A stretch of DNA of 64,000 nucleotides from Nocardia miyunensis NBRC 108239 (GCF_001613065.1 NZ_BDBQ01000064.1:1-64000), one strand, 5' to 3'; numbered from the stretch's first letter, positions 55,273 through 63,958 are shown. The notes: generated from the letters alone by a model not told the origin. Numbers and translations: made by a program.

Positions 55273-56508
55273 GTGGATCTGGCGACCTTCGATCCCGCGT
55301 CACCCGAAGTGCACCGTTGTCCCTTCCCCTGGTACGCGGCACTGCGCGAGGACGCCCCCGTATACCGGGAGCCGCGAACCGGCTGGTGGTTCGTCACGAG
55401 ATGGCAGGACATCCGCACCGCGTTCGCCAGCCCCGATGTGCTGTCCTCGCGGGTGGGCAAGGTTCTTCGACCGGCCCAGGACGCGGATCTGGGAAAACGG
55501 ATCGAGGAAATCCGGGCGGCCGGCTGGCCCGAGGTGCCGGTTCTGGTGAACGAGGACGCGCCACGCCACAAGCAGCAGCGCAAGCTCGTGCAGCAGGCCT
55601 TCACCGCCCGAAGGATCCGCGCCCTGCAGGACGATATCGACAGCACCGTTCGCGAGGTGGCCGACCGGCTGCCGGTCGGCCGGGAGTTCGACTTCGTCGC
55701 CGATTACGCCGTACCCGTTCCGGTATTGCTGATCGCGAAGGCGCTGGGCGTCCCGCCGGAGCGGATGGACGATTTCAAGCGGTGGTCGGACAATCGTGTT
55801 CGCATGATCGGCAGCACCCTGAGCAGGGAAGATCATCTGGAAATTGCACGCTCGGAGGTGGAGCGGCAGCAGTGGTTCGCCGCGGCGTTCGCCGAACGGC
55901 GCGCGCAGCCGCAGGACGATCTGATGACCGATCTGGCACTGGCACGGCTCGACGAGGACGGTGCGACGTTGAGCGACGAAGAGTTGCTCAGCATCGTCGG
56001 TCAGGTGCTCGCGGCCGGTAACGAGAGCACCACCAAGGTCCTGACCTATCTCGTGTACCAACTCGCCCAGCGACAGGACCTCTGGGAATGGCTGCGCGAG
56101 GATCCGGCCGGGCGGGCTCCCGCCGTGGTCGAGGAGGGCCTGCGGCTTGCCTCCCCGTTCCAGATTCTGCTCCGCCTCAGCACCGACGAGGTCGAGATCG
56201 GCGGTGTGACGATACCTCCGGATCAGATCGTCGCGCTGGTCACCGCGTCGGGCTGCCGGGACGAGACGACCTTTCCCGATCCCGACGAGTTCGATCCGCA
56301 CCGCACCAATACCCGGGATCATCTCGCTTTCGGTTTCGGCCTGCACTTCTGCATCGGCGCCCATCTGGCCCGTACCGAGGCGATCGCCGCGATAACGGAT
56401 CTCGCGTCCCGCTACCAGACGCTGAAACTCGGTGAGGGCAACACATTCGAATACGAATCCAGCTTCATCATCCGTGGATTACGACGGCTCGAGGTCACCG
56501 TCGGGTAA
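55273..56508 (+). CDS. Cytochrome P450 (second of three)
   Basis: A 411-residue P450. I-helix VLAAGNESTTKVL, ExxR in VEEGLRLAS, and haem loop FGFGLHFCIGAHLAR. GTG 55273 is preferred because TGAGGAG lies 6 nt upstream; ATG 55240 has none. It is followed 78 bp later by the E2 gene. It belongs to the same soluble class as the other two and probably uses the same ferredoxin. Confidence 0.94.
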   Translation: MDLATFDPASPEVHRCPFPWYAALREDAPVYREPRTGWWFVTRWQDIRTAFASPDVLSSRVGKVLRPAQDADLGKRIEEIRAAGWPEVPVLVNEDAPRHKQQRKLVQQAFTARRIRALQDDIDSTVREVADRLPVGREFDFVADYAVPVPVLLIAKALGVPPERMDDFKRWSDNRVRMIGSTLSREDHLEIARSEVERQQWFAAAFAERRAQPQDDLMTDLALARLDEDGATLSDEELLSIVGQVLAAGNESTTKVLTYLVYQLAQRQDLWEWLREDPAGRAPAVVEEGLRLASPFQILLRLSTDEVEIGGVTIPPDQIVALVTASGCRDETTFPDPDEFDPHRTNTRDHLAFGFGLHFCIGAHLARTEAIAAITDLASRYQTLKLGEGNTFEYESSFIIRGLRRLEVTVG

Positions 56509-56586
56509 GCCGACGGCAGACCGGACCCTCACCGCCGCAACGGCATCCACAGATGACGATCACATGAGAAGGAGTACGAACAATCC

Positions 56587-57813
56587 ATGTCCGTTCAGGT
56601 TCAGATGCCGGCCCTCGGGGAGAGCGTCACCGAGGGAACGATCCTGCAGTGGCTGAAGAACGAAGGGGAATCGGTCACCGAAGGTGAGTCGCTGCTCGAG
56701 GTCGCAACAGACAAGGTCGACACCGAGATCCCCAGCCCGGCCACGGGAGTCCTGCGCAAGATCATCGCCCGAACCGATGATGTCGTCGCCGTCGGCGGTG
56801 ATCTCGCGTATATCGATGACGGTCCGGTGACCGCCGAACCGCCCGTATCAGCCGCCGCCCAGCCGGCGACGACCGTACCTTCCGCCTCGGCTCCTGCCCA
56901 GCCGGCGACGACCGAGAGCCCCGCGCCCACGGTCGCCGACACCGGTCGGACCGTACTGATCACCCCTGCCGTTCAAGCGCTGGCCGACAAGCACCGAATC
57001 ACCCTGCACACCTTGTCGGGCAGCGGACCCGGCGGCAGGATTCGCGCCCAGGATGTTCTCGTCGCCGCCGGAGCCGGATCCTGGCAACCAGCCGCGCTGC
57101 GCAAGCCACAGCACCCGCGGCGCGACACACTCCCCGGAATTCGGCCTGTATCCGTTGCGTCACAAGAGATCTCGCCTGCTCGACGCACGGTTCACGGCAT
57201 CGGATCCGCTCTGTCCACGCTGACCCTGCATCAGGAGATCGACGTCACGGGGCTGGTCCAACTGTGCGAGCAGCACGGAAACAGCTTCACCGCCAGGGAG
57301 CACACCGATCTGACGCCGCTCGCATTCGTGCTCCGCGCGACCGTCGAGGCACTGCGCAAGAACCCGTCGATCACCGGTGTGCGCGCATCAGCGGGACCGG
57401 TCCACCTGAAGATCGACACCGACGGCAATACCGAACAACCCACCGTCGTGGAGAACGCCGATCGGCTGAACCTCGCGGGCCTGGCCCGCGCCACCGCGAC
57501 CGGCTACACCGCGAATCCCGAACCTGCGGAGACATTTTCGATCACCGCGGTGCAGGGCGCGGCCGGAGTACTCGTCGATATGCCGCCGCTGGCTGAGCGG
57601 GAAACCGCGAGCCTCGGCGTCGGCAGCGTCGTCCAGCGCCCCAGAATCGTCGCCGGGCCGCGTGGGGAGGACAGCATCTCGATCGGCTTCGTCGTCACGA
57701 TCTCGCTGACCGCGGACGCACTACGAGTCGATCGCCGCACGGCAGGTTCCTTCCTCGGGGCGATCAAGGATCGGCTCGAGAAAGCGCAGTTCGAATCCGA
57801 CCTGAACCGCTAG
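56587..57813 (+). CDS. Dihydrolipoyl acyltransferase E2-like protein with altered catalytic motif
   Basis: A 408-residue protein with E2 architecture: lipoyl domain (Lys in EVATDKVDTEIPSP, about residue 43), Ala/Pro/Thr-rich linker, peripheral-subunit-binding domain (AVQALADKHRITLHTLSGSG, then RIRAQDVL), and a C-terminal acyltransferase domain. In the last, the usual HxxxDG motif (SLTYDHRxVDG) reads SLTADALRVDR, so the catalytic His and the Gly are missing. It may be a structural or carrier subunit only, or work with another E2. Partner E1 genes lie at 45961-47993. Confidence 0.85.
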   Translation: MSVQVQMPALGESVTEGTILQWLKNEGESVTEGESLLEVATDKVDTEIPSPATGVLRKIIARTDDVVAVGGDLAYIDDGPVTAEPPVSAAAQPATTVPSASAPAQPATTESPAPTVADTGRTVLITPAVQALADKHRITLHTLSGSGPGGRIRAQDVLVAAGAGSWQPAALRKPQHPRRDTLPGIRPVSVASQEISPARRTVHGIGSALSTLTLHQEIDVTGLVQLCEQHGNSFTAREHTDLTPLAFVLRATVEALRKNPSITGVRASAGPVHLKIDTDGNTEQPTVVENADRLNLAGLARATATGYTANPEPAETFSITAVQGAAGVLVDMPPLAERETASLGVGSVVQRPRIVAGPRGEDSISIGFVVTISLTADALRVDRRTAGSFLGAIKDRLEKAQFESDLNR

Positions 57814-57823
57814 CCGACATCGG

Positions 57824-57854
57824 TCGGGCCCCGCACGAATAGTGCGGGGCCCGA
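57824..57854. terminator. Terminator hairpin after E2 gene
   Basis: Perfect 13-bp stem TCGGGCCCCGCAC / GTGCGGGGCCCGA with a 5-nt loop, 11 bp beyond the E2 stop and 27 bp before the convergent hydrolase end. Confidence 0.75.
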
Positions 57855-57880
57855 ACAACATCCGGATGATCTGCACGCAG

Positions 57881-58897
57881 CTACCCCATCGGTCTGCTAC
57901 CGCGATCCCGACTGGACGGACCAGGTTCGTCGACAGGCTGCGGCATCGGTGGCAGTTCGTGCGCACGGAACAGGCGCGGCGACGAAGTGATCGGCTCCCG
58001 AATCGTGTTGCGCAGCACTCCGATTCCCTCGACCTCGAGTTCGACGACATCGCCCGGCTCGAGGTAGTGCGCGGGCTTTCCCAGCCGGATCGCCTCGCCG
58101 ATCGAACACCCGCCGACGGTCCCGCTCGCGAGCAGATCCCCCGGAAGCAGCAAGCTGTCCTGCGAGGCGTGGGCGATGATGGTGTTCCAGGAGTGGTACT
58201 GGTCCTTCGCGTTGCTCTCGGCCCAGACCTGCCCGTTCACCCGAACCGTGCACTCCAGATGCAGCACGCCGTCGCGCAGATGCGGTGCCAATTCATCCGC
58301 GGTGACGACCACCGGGCCAACCGAACTCGCGAAATCCTTGCCCTTCGACGGTCCTAGCCCGTAAGCCATTTCGTCGGGCTGCAGATCCCGGGCGCTCCAA
58401 TCATTGAAGATCGTGAAACCGAAAATGCCGGAATACGCGTCGTCGAGTGTGGCGTCGGCGACCTCCCGCCCGATGACGGCCGCGATCTCGAGTTCGTAGT
58501 CCAACCGCTCGGTCGCGGGCATCGCGACGAATCCGTCCTGGCCGACCAGGCGAGAGGTGTTGCTGTAGTAATAGATCGGCCGCCGATACCAGACCGGCGC
58601 CAGCGGGCGGGTAAAATTCCGCGTCGCATGTTCTTCGAAGGTGATGTGATCGCGGATGTTCGGCGGCCGCAGCACCGGCGACAACAGCGTCGGCTCGGTC
58701 ACCGGAACCGAATTCCGAATCGCCCGATCGGAATCCACCGCATCACGCAGGCGATCGGCGGCGCCGAGCTCCAGCAATTCCTGGACATCGCGGATCACGT
58801 TTCCTTCCAGCAGTCGGGATGCGTCGTGCACCTCTTCCCCGACAACAACACCCAGGCGCGCGACGCTCGCATCCGACCCATAACTAACCAGCTTCAC
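57881..58897 (-). CDS. Fumarylacetoacetate hydrolase-family protein
   Basis: A 338-residue FAH-fold enzyme. Metal/catalytic segments are HITFEEHATRNF, RLDYELEIAAVIGRE, FGFTIFNDWSARDLQ, GKDFASSVGPVVV and LLASGTVGGCSIGE. It resembles fumarylacetoacetases in having the long N-terminal region. It should cleave a 1,3-diketo acid or similar C-C bond. GTG 58897 is the start. It ends the minus-strand operon with SDR, alcohol and aldehyde dehydrogenases. Confidence 0.88.
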   Translation of the reverse strand: MKLVSYGSDASVARLGVVVGEEVHDASRLLEGNVIRDVQELLELGAADRLRDAVDSDRAIRNSVPVTEPTLLSPVLRPPNIRDHITFEEHATRNFTRPLAPVWYRRPIYYYSNTSRLVGQDGFVAMPATERLDYELEIAAVIGREVADATLDDAYSGIFGFTIFNDWSARDLQPDEMAYGLGPSKGKDFASSVGPVVVTADELAPHLRDGVLHLECTVRVNGQVWAESNAKDQYHSWNTIIAHASQDSLLLPGDLLASGTVGGCSIGEAIRLGKPAHYLEPGDVVELEVEGIGVLRNTIREPITSSPRLFRAHELPPMPQPVDEPGPSSRDRGSRPMG

Positions 58898-58943
58898 AAC
58901 AAACCCTCACTGTGCATCGAATTCGACATGATCGGACAATTTC

Positions 58944-59702
58944 TCACATCGTGACCCCGCCGTCGGCGGTCAGAGTAGTTCCGGTCACGAAGGATGAATC
59001 GTCGGAAAGCAGATACGCCACCGTTCCGGCTATCTCCTCTGGATCGGATATCCGCCCCATTGGAATCCGCGCGACCACGGCGCGTTCGGTCTCGGGATTA
59101 TCGGCGAGCAACGGGGCGCTCATCGGAGTGCGGATATGCCCGGGACACACCGCATTGACCCGGATTCCCTGAGCCGCATAATCGCGCGCCGCCGCCTTGG
59201 TCAAACCCACGACCGCATGCTTGGACGCCGCGTAGGCCGCGACACCGGGAATCTGCACCGCCACTCCGGCCGTCGAGGCGATATTCACGACCCGCCCCGA
59301 ACCCTGTTCGGACATCCTGGCCAGTTCATATTTGAGACACAGGAATACGCCGCGAAGATTGATATTCACAACGGTGTCCCACAGATCCTCGTCGTATTCA
59401 CCCAGCGGCATCGGCGGCGGCGAGATCCCGGCGTTGTTCACAGCGCCGTCGAGTGCCCCGTAATGCTGTACCGCACCCTCGACCAGGCCCCGGACCGCCG
59501 CGGCATCGGTGACGTCGGCGGGCGCGGCCAACGCCTCCCCACCCGCCGCGGTGATCTCCGCGGCGACGGCGGCCGTGCCCGCGACGTCCAAATCGGACAC
59601 GACGACCGAACCTCCTTCGGAGGCCAGCCGCAGCGCGCATGCCCGGCCGAGCCCGCCCGCCGCGCCGGTGACGATGAACGTTCGATCGGTGAATCGTGCC
59701 AC
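58944..59702 (-). CDS. Short-chain dehydrogenase/reductase
   Basis: A 252-residue classical SDR: VTGAAGGLGRACALRLASEG, VNNAGISPPPMPLGE, NIASTAGVAVQIPGVAAYAASKHAV and RVNAVCPGHIRTPM. GTG 59702 with AGGAGG upstream. It lies 46 bp upstream of the hydrolase and probably oxidises a secondary alcohol of the pathway. Confidence 0.9.
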   Translation of the reverse strand: MARFTDRTFIVTGAAGGLGRACALRLASEGGSVVVSDLDVAGTAAVAAEITAAGGEALAAPADVTDAAAVRGLVEGAVQHYGALDGAVNNAGISPPPMPLGEYDEDLWDTVVNINLRGVFLCLKYELARMSEQGSGRVVNIASTAGVAVQIPGVAAYAASKHAVVGLTKAAARDYAAQGIRVNAVCPGHIRTPMSAPLLADNPETERAVVARIPMGRISDPEEIAGTVAYLLSDDSSFVTGTTLTADGGVTM

Positions 59703-59734
59703 CTGGGGTGAACCTCCTGGTTCGTGAGAGATGA

Positions 59735-59772
59735 AGCGGGAGAAGCGGTCTCGTGATTCCGCGACTCCCGCT
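59735..59772 (-). terminator. Nested hairpin between alcohol dehydrogenase and SDR genes
   Basis: AGCGGGAG (59735-59742) pairs with CTCCCGCT (59765-59772), with an inner GCGG/CCGC pair. May attenuate read-through from the alcohol dehydrogenase into the SDR gene. Confidence 0.4.
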
Positions 59773-59797
59773 CCGCGGCGGTCGGACAGCGCCCGCG

Positions 59798-60907
59798 CTA
59801 GAACTCGATCAGGCCGCGCATGATCCGCCCGGCGAGCAGATCGTCGTAGCCTTCGTTGATCTGATCGAGCCGATATCGCTTGGTCACCAGCTCGGCCAGT
59901 TTGAGATCGCCCTTGCGGTACAGCTCGAGCAGGCGAGGCAGGTCGGCGTGCGGGTTACATCCGCCGTAGACGTTGCCGACGATTTCCTTCTGGCTGAACA
60001 CCACGTCGACGAGAACGACGTCCGCGTTGGTCACATTCGGGTTCGCGGTCGAGGTCAGGCAGGCCCGGCCGCCCTTGCGGGTGAGCAACATCAGCGGCAT
60101 GAGCATGTCACCGGTCAGCAGGCTCGCGGTCATGATCGTGCGATCGGCCATGACGCCGCGGGTCAGCTCCTGAACCAGTGGCATGGCTTCTTCCATGGAC
60201 GCCACCGAATGCGTCGCACCCAGCAATTCGGCCTGCTCCCGCCGGAAAGGAACGGGATCCACGGCCACGATGTGCTGCGCACCGGCGATCCGGGCACCCT
60301 GAACGGCACTGGATCCCACCCCGCCGGTGCCGACCACGACCACGGTGTCACCGGGCTCGACCTTCGCCTGATTGACCGCGGCGCCGTAACCGGTCGCGAC
60401 ACCACAGCCGACCAGCGAGGCCAGATCCAACGGCAGGTCGTCGTCGATCTTCACGCACGAGTCCTGGTGCACGACCGTGTACGGGCTGAAGGTGCCCAGC
60501 AGGGAGACCGAGGCAAGTCCTTGTCCGCGTGCGTGTTTGCGGGGTTTGCCGTCGACGATGGGCATGCCGTCCATGATTTTCGCCCCGTAGTCACACAGCA
60601 TCGACTTCCCGGAGGCACACCACCGGCAGTGCCCGCAGGCGGGCATGAACGTGAGCAGGACGTGGTCCCCCGGCTTCAGGCGGGTGACACCCGCGCCCAC
60701 CTCTTCGACGATCCCGGCGCCCTCGTGCCCGCCGACGATGGGCAGCCCGGTCGGCAGATCCCCTTTCACCGCGTGATCGTCGGAGTGGCACAGCCCGCTG
60801 GCGGCGAGCTTGACCCGAACCTCACCCGGCTGCGGATCATCGAGTTCGATGTCCTCGATCTCCCATTTCGTCCCGACCTCCCACAGGACGGCCGCTTGTG
60901 TCTTCAC
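59798..60907 (-). CDS. NDMA-dependent zinc alcohol dehydrogenase
   Basis: A 369-residue zinc alcohol dehydrogenase. Catalytic Zn ligands are seen in ASGLCHSDDHAV and GGHEGAGIV; structural Zn ligands in PACGHCRWCASGKSMLC; NAD motif in VVVVGTGGVGSSAVQGA. RKHARGQGLASVSLLGTF and the C-terminal GRIMRGLIEF are like NDMA-dependent alcohol dehydrogenases of actinobacteria, in which NAD is not released and mycofactocin is the likely electron carrier. GTG 60907 follows AAAGGG. It is 43 bp downstream of the aldehyde dehydrogenase. Confidence 0.9.
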   Translation of the reverse strand: MKTQAAVLWEVGTKWEIEDIELDDPQPGEVRVKLAASGLCHSDDHAVKGDLPTGLPIVGGHEGAGIVEEVGAGVTRLKPGDHVLLTFMPACGHCRWCASGKSMLCDYGAKIMDGMPIVDGKPRKHARGQGLASVSLLGTFSPYTVVHQDSCVKIDDDLPLDLASLVGCGVATGYGAAVNQAKVEPGDTVVVVGTGGVGSSAVQGARIAGAQHIVAVDPVPFRREQAELLGATHSVASMEEAMPLVQELTRGVMADRTIMTASLLTGDMLMPLMLLTRKGGRACLTSTANPNVTNADVVLVDVVFSQKEIVGNVYGGCNPHADLPRLLELYRKGDLKLAELVTKRYRLDQINEGYDDLLAGRIMRGLIEF

Positions 60908-60950
60908 TCATTTCCCTTTCGAGATCGGCGCGCACCGGTGCGACGCCGGG

Positions 60951-62369
60951 TCATGCCTTCGCCAGGTTGACGACGTGCATCTGGGTGTAGTCGTGCAATC
61001 CGTGCAGACCGCCTTCCACGCCGATGCCGCTCCACCGCGCTCCACCGAACGGATGGTTGGGCATCGCCGCGGCATGGCAGTTGAGCCAGATGGTGCCGCT
61101 GGTCATGGCACCAGCCACCTGTTGCAGGCGGTCGTGGTCCTGCCCCCATACCGAGGAGCCGAGTCCGAACGGGCCCGAGGTCGCCTTGGCGACGGCCTCG
61201 TCCAGAGTCCGATAGGGAATGACGGGCAGCACAGGACCGAACTGTTCCTCGTCGACCACCCGAACACCGTTGTCGACACCGGCGAGAATGGTCGGCCGCA
61301 GGAAATACCCGCGATCGCCGACTCGTTGTCCGCCGGACACAACCTGGGCACCGGCGTTGCGGGCGTCGCCGAGCAGTCCCAGCACCCGCTCGAACTGCGG
61401 TTTGTTCTGCACCGGGCCGAGCACCGTGCCGGGGTCCTTGCCATCACCGACGGCCACGCCGTCCGCGATCGCGGCGAGCGCCGCGACCACCTGGTCGCGC
61501 AGGGCCTCGGGGACGTACACCCGCTTGACCGCTCCGCAGACCTGGCCGTTGTTGGCGAACGCGGACCAGAACAATTTCTCCGCGATGGCATCGACGTCGA
61601 CGTCCTCGAGCAAGATCGCCGGGTCGTTGCCGCCCAGTTCCAGCGTGATTCGCTTCAAATCGTCGGCCGCGGCGCGGGCGACCGCTTTGCCGGTCGCCAC
61701 GGAACCGGTGACGCTCACCTTCGCCGCGAGGGGGTGAGTGGACATCATCGCGCCGAGTTCGTCGCCACCGGACACGACGTTCAGCACCCCGGGCGGCAGG
61801 ACCTCGGCGAGAACCTCGCCCAGCCGCAGCGTCGCCAAGGGTGTGTAAGGCGAGGGCTTGAGGACCATGGTGTTACCGGCTCGCAGTCCGGGCCCCATCT
61901 TCCAAGCAGCCAGTGCGAGTGGGAAATTCCACGGGGTGATCGCCGCGACAACCCCCAGGGGCCGCCTCGTGGCGACCACTGTCGCGTATTCATCGTCCTG
62001 AATCGGCTGTTCCCGAGGGACGTCGAGATCGGCGTAATAGCGCAACCACAGTGCGGTCGCCCCGATCTCGACATGTGAATCGCTGATCGACTTGCCCTGC
62101 TCCGCGGTGAGCAGTGGCGCGATATCGCCCGCCGCTTCATCGAGCCGGTTCGCGGCGGCGTGCAGCGCGGCGCGGCGCGCGTCGTCGTCGGCCGCCCATC
62201 CCGGCTGCGCGGCCGAGGCGGTCTCGAATGCCTCGTCGAGTTGCTGCCGGGCACACATGGGTGCCTGAGCGAAGGCGGTTTCGGTCGCCGGGTTGATGAC
62301 GGGGACGCTTTCGGTGGTCGTTACCGACCGTCCGCCGATCGTCATGTGCGCCTGGGCCGTTCGTGTCAT
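60951..62369 (-). CDS. Aldehyde dehydrogenase
   Basis: A 472-residue NAD(P)-dependent aldehyde dehydrogenase. Signature segments: ITPWNFPLALAAWKMGPGL, SVTGSVATGKAV, Glu in LELGGNDPAI, and the nucleophilic Cys in ANNGQVCGAVKRVYV. ATG 62369 (MTRTAQAHMTIGG) follows GAGGGG and begins 11 bp after the P450 stop. With the P450 and the alcohol dehydrogenase it forms an oxidation series from a methyl or methylene group to a carboxylate. Confidence 0.93.
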   Translation of the reverse strand: MTRTAQAHMTIGGRSVTTTESVPVINPATETAFAQAPMCARQQLDEAFETASAAQPGWAADDDARRAALHAAANRLDEAAGDIAPLLTAEQGKSISDSHVEIGATALWLRYYADLDVPREQPIQDDEYATVVATRRPLGVVAAITPWNFPLALAAWKMGPGLRAGNTMVLKPSPYTPLATLRLGEVLAEVLPPGVLNVVSGGDELGAMMSTHPLAAKVSVTGSVATGKAVARAAADDLKRITLELGGNDPAILLEDVDVDAIAEKLFWSAFANNGQVCGAVKRVYVPEALRDQVVAALAAIADGVAVGDGKDPGTVLGPVQNKPQFERVLGLLGDARNAGAQVVSGGQRVGDRGYFLRPTILAGVDNGVRVVDEEQFGPVLPVIPYRTLDEAVAKATSGPFGLGSSVWGQDHDRLQQVAGAMTSGTIWLNCHAAAMPNHPFGGARWSGIGVEGGLHGLHDYTQMHVVNLAKA

Positions 62370-62380
62370 CTTTGTGCCCC

Positions 62381-63628
62381 TCAGACCGCGGTGCTCAGCT
62401 GATCGGTCGACTTGGCCGTCGGGGTGAACCGCATCGGCATGCTGCGCGGACCGACGATCACCGGGCAGATCCGGGGATCTTCCGGAAGCCACCGGGCCTC
62501 TCCCGCTCGCTCGATATCGGGGAGCCGGCGCAGCAGTTCGCGCAGCATGACCTGAAGTTCCTGACGCGCGAGATGTGCGCCCATGCAGAAGTGCCGACCG
62601 GCGCCGAATCCGAGATGGGGGTTCTGGCGGCGGGTGATGTCGAAGGTGTTCGGATTGTCGAACACACGTGGGTCGCGGTTGGCCGCACCGTAGAACATGA
62701 CGACCTTGTCGCCCTGCTTGATCGCCTGACCGGCGATCTCGGTGTCCTTCGTCGCGGTGCGACGCTGGTACACGATAGGCGCGCAGAAGCGCAGGATCTC
62801 CTCGACGGCCTGCGGGATCAGCGAGGGGTCGCGCTGCAGGAGTTCACGCTGCTCGGGGAAGTCGCACAGCGCTTCCATTCCCGCGCCGAAAACGTTGCGG
62901 GTGGTGTCGTTCCCGGCGTCGGCGTACACCAGGAAGTCCAGCGCGAACTGCGGGTAATCCACCGGGCAGCCGTTGTACTCGCCGTTCGCGAAACGGGTGA
63001 CGACATCGTTGCGCGGGCAGCTCTTACGGTCCTCGTAGATGGACAGCGCCACCGCCGCCATCTCGCCCATCGCCTGCGCGCCTTCGCCGTCTTCGAGACT
63101 TCCCGAGCCGTTGATCCGCTCGGCGATGCGATAGACCTCGTCCATCTGCTCGCGGGGCAACCCCATCACCTCTGCGGTGACGTACTGTGCCAGCGGGCCG
63201 GACACGTCCCTGGCCAGATCGCATTCGCCTTTCTCGCAGATGTCATCGATGATCTCGGCGACCACCCGTTCCAGATGCGGCGCGAAGCTCCGGACACCCG
63301 GCGGCGTGATCTCCTGCTGCATGAACCGCCGATGGTCGGAGTGCTCCGGCGGATCTTGGAAGATCACGCTCTTGTGCACGCCATCGCCGTGCAGGTTGCC
63401 GTCGTGCAGCATCGACGTCGGCTCGGAGGAGAAGGTCAGCGAATCCGCCTCGACCGCCTTGATGTCACTGTGCCGAGTGATCGCCCAGAATCCCGGTCCG
63501 TCGAAGTAGTCCCTACTCCACGACACCGGTTCGTTCTCCTGTAGCCACAGCAGCTTCTCGTAGGGCTGCCCCTTGAACGGGGCCTCGCCGACATAGTCAT
63601 CGATGTTGAACAGATAGCGGTCGTCCAT
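62381..63628 (-). CDS. Cytochrome P450 (third of three)
   Basis: A 415-residue P450. I-helix VYADAGNDTTRNVFG, ExxR in VEEILRFCAP, and haem loop FGAGRHFCMGAHLARQ. In length and motifs it resembles the CYP125/CYP142/CYP188-like branch that attacks terminal or isoprenoid methyl groups, in my reading; this is not proven. It heads the operon P450, aldehyde dehydrogenase, alcohol dehydrogenase, SDR, FAH. AT-rich motif copies lie about 140-165 bp upstream. Confidence 0.95.
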   Translation of the reverse strand: MDDRYLFNIDDYVGEAPFKGQPYEKLLWLQENEPVSWSRDYFDGPGFWAITRHSDIKAVEADSLTFSSEPTSMLHDGNLHGDGVHKSVIFQDPPEHSDHRRFMQQEITPPGVRSFAPHLERVVAEIIDDICEKGECDLARDVSGPLAQYVTAEVMGLPREQMDEVYRIAERINGSGSLEDGEGAQAMGEMAAVALSIYEDRKSCPRNDVVTRFANGEYNGCPVDYPQFALDFLVYADAGNDTTRNVFGAGMEALCDFPEQRELLQRDPSLIPQAVEEILRFCAPIVYQRRTATKDTEIAGQAIKQGDKVVMFYGAANRDPRVFDNPNTFDITRRQNPHLGFGAGRHFCMGAHLARQELQVMLRELLRRLPDIERAGEARWLPEDPRICPVIVGPRSMPMRFTPTAKSTDQLSTAV

Positions 63629-63765
63629 GGTGACTCTCTCGTGAGGGAGATGACGGGAGCACCGGCCTCGATCGGCTCGGGTTCCGTTGCTGGGCAGGCG
63701 TTTCCATTCGCGGTGGCCCGGCCACCCTCGATCGCCTGCAGATCGTCACGAGCTAAGCCGCAATG

Positions 63766-63776
63766 ATCATAATAGG
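63766..63776. promoter_or_regulatory. AT-rich motif site 10
   Basis: ATCATAATAGG, a shortened variant of the recurring element upstream of P450 3. Confidence 0.3.
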
Positions 63777-63780
63777 CATC

Positions 63781-63792
63781 CTAAATTATGTA
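63781..63792. promoter_or_regulatory. AT-rich motif site 11
   Basis: On the minus strand TACATAATTTAG, ten bases from site 10. Confidence 0.4.
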
Positions 63793-63820
63793 ACGCGGGT
63801 TACACAAGAGGATTCTTGAC

Positions 63821-63958
63821 ATGATTGTCGCGAGGCCGAAAGACGATACGGGACAAGCGAGTCGGCTGCAGACGGCGCACATTCGAACGTCGGTTGATCA
63901 GGTTGCGGAGCCGCACGACTCGGCGCACACGCTCGAGTACGGGGGCTGGAGAAGATGA
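63821..63958 (+). CDS. Possible small leader-type protein
   Basis: A 45-codon frame from ATG 63821 with AGAGGA 9 nt upstream, ending MIVARPKDDTG...EYGGWRR. Its TGA overlaps an ATG at 63955 (ATGA), the overlap style used throughout this window, so it may be a short gene translationally coupled to a following one. No family recognised; the coding nature is uncertain. Confidence 0.3.
   Translation: MIVARPKDDTGQASRLQTAHIRTSVDQVAEPHDSAHTLEYGGWRR

Larger units (their letters stand above)
63629..63820. promoter_or_regulatory. Upstream region of P450 3 operon
   Basis: A 192-bp gap between the P450 and a possible divergent small gene. It contains two AT-rich motif copies and nothing else I can assign. 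Confidence 0.4.
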
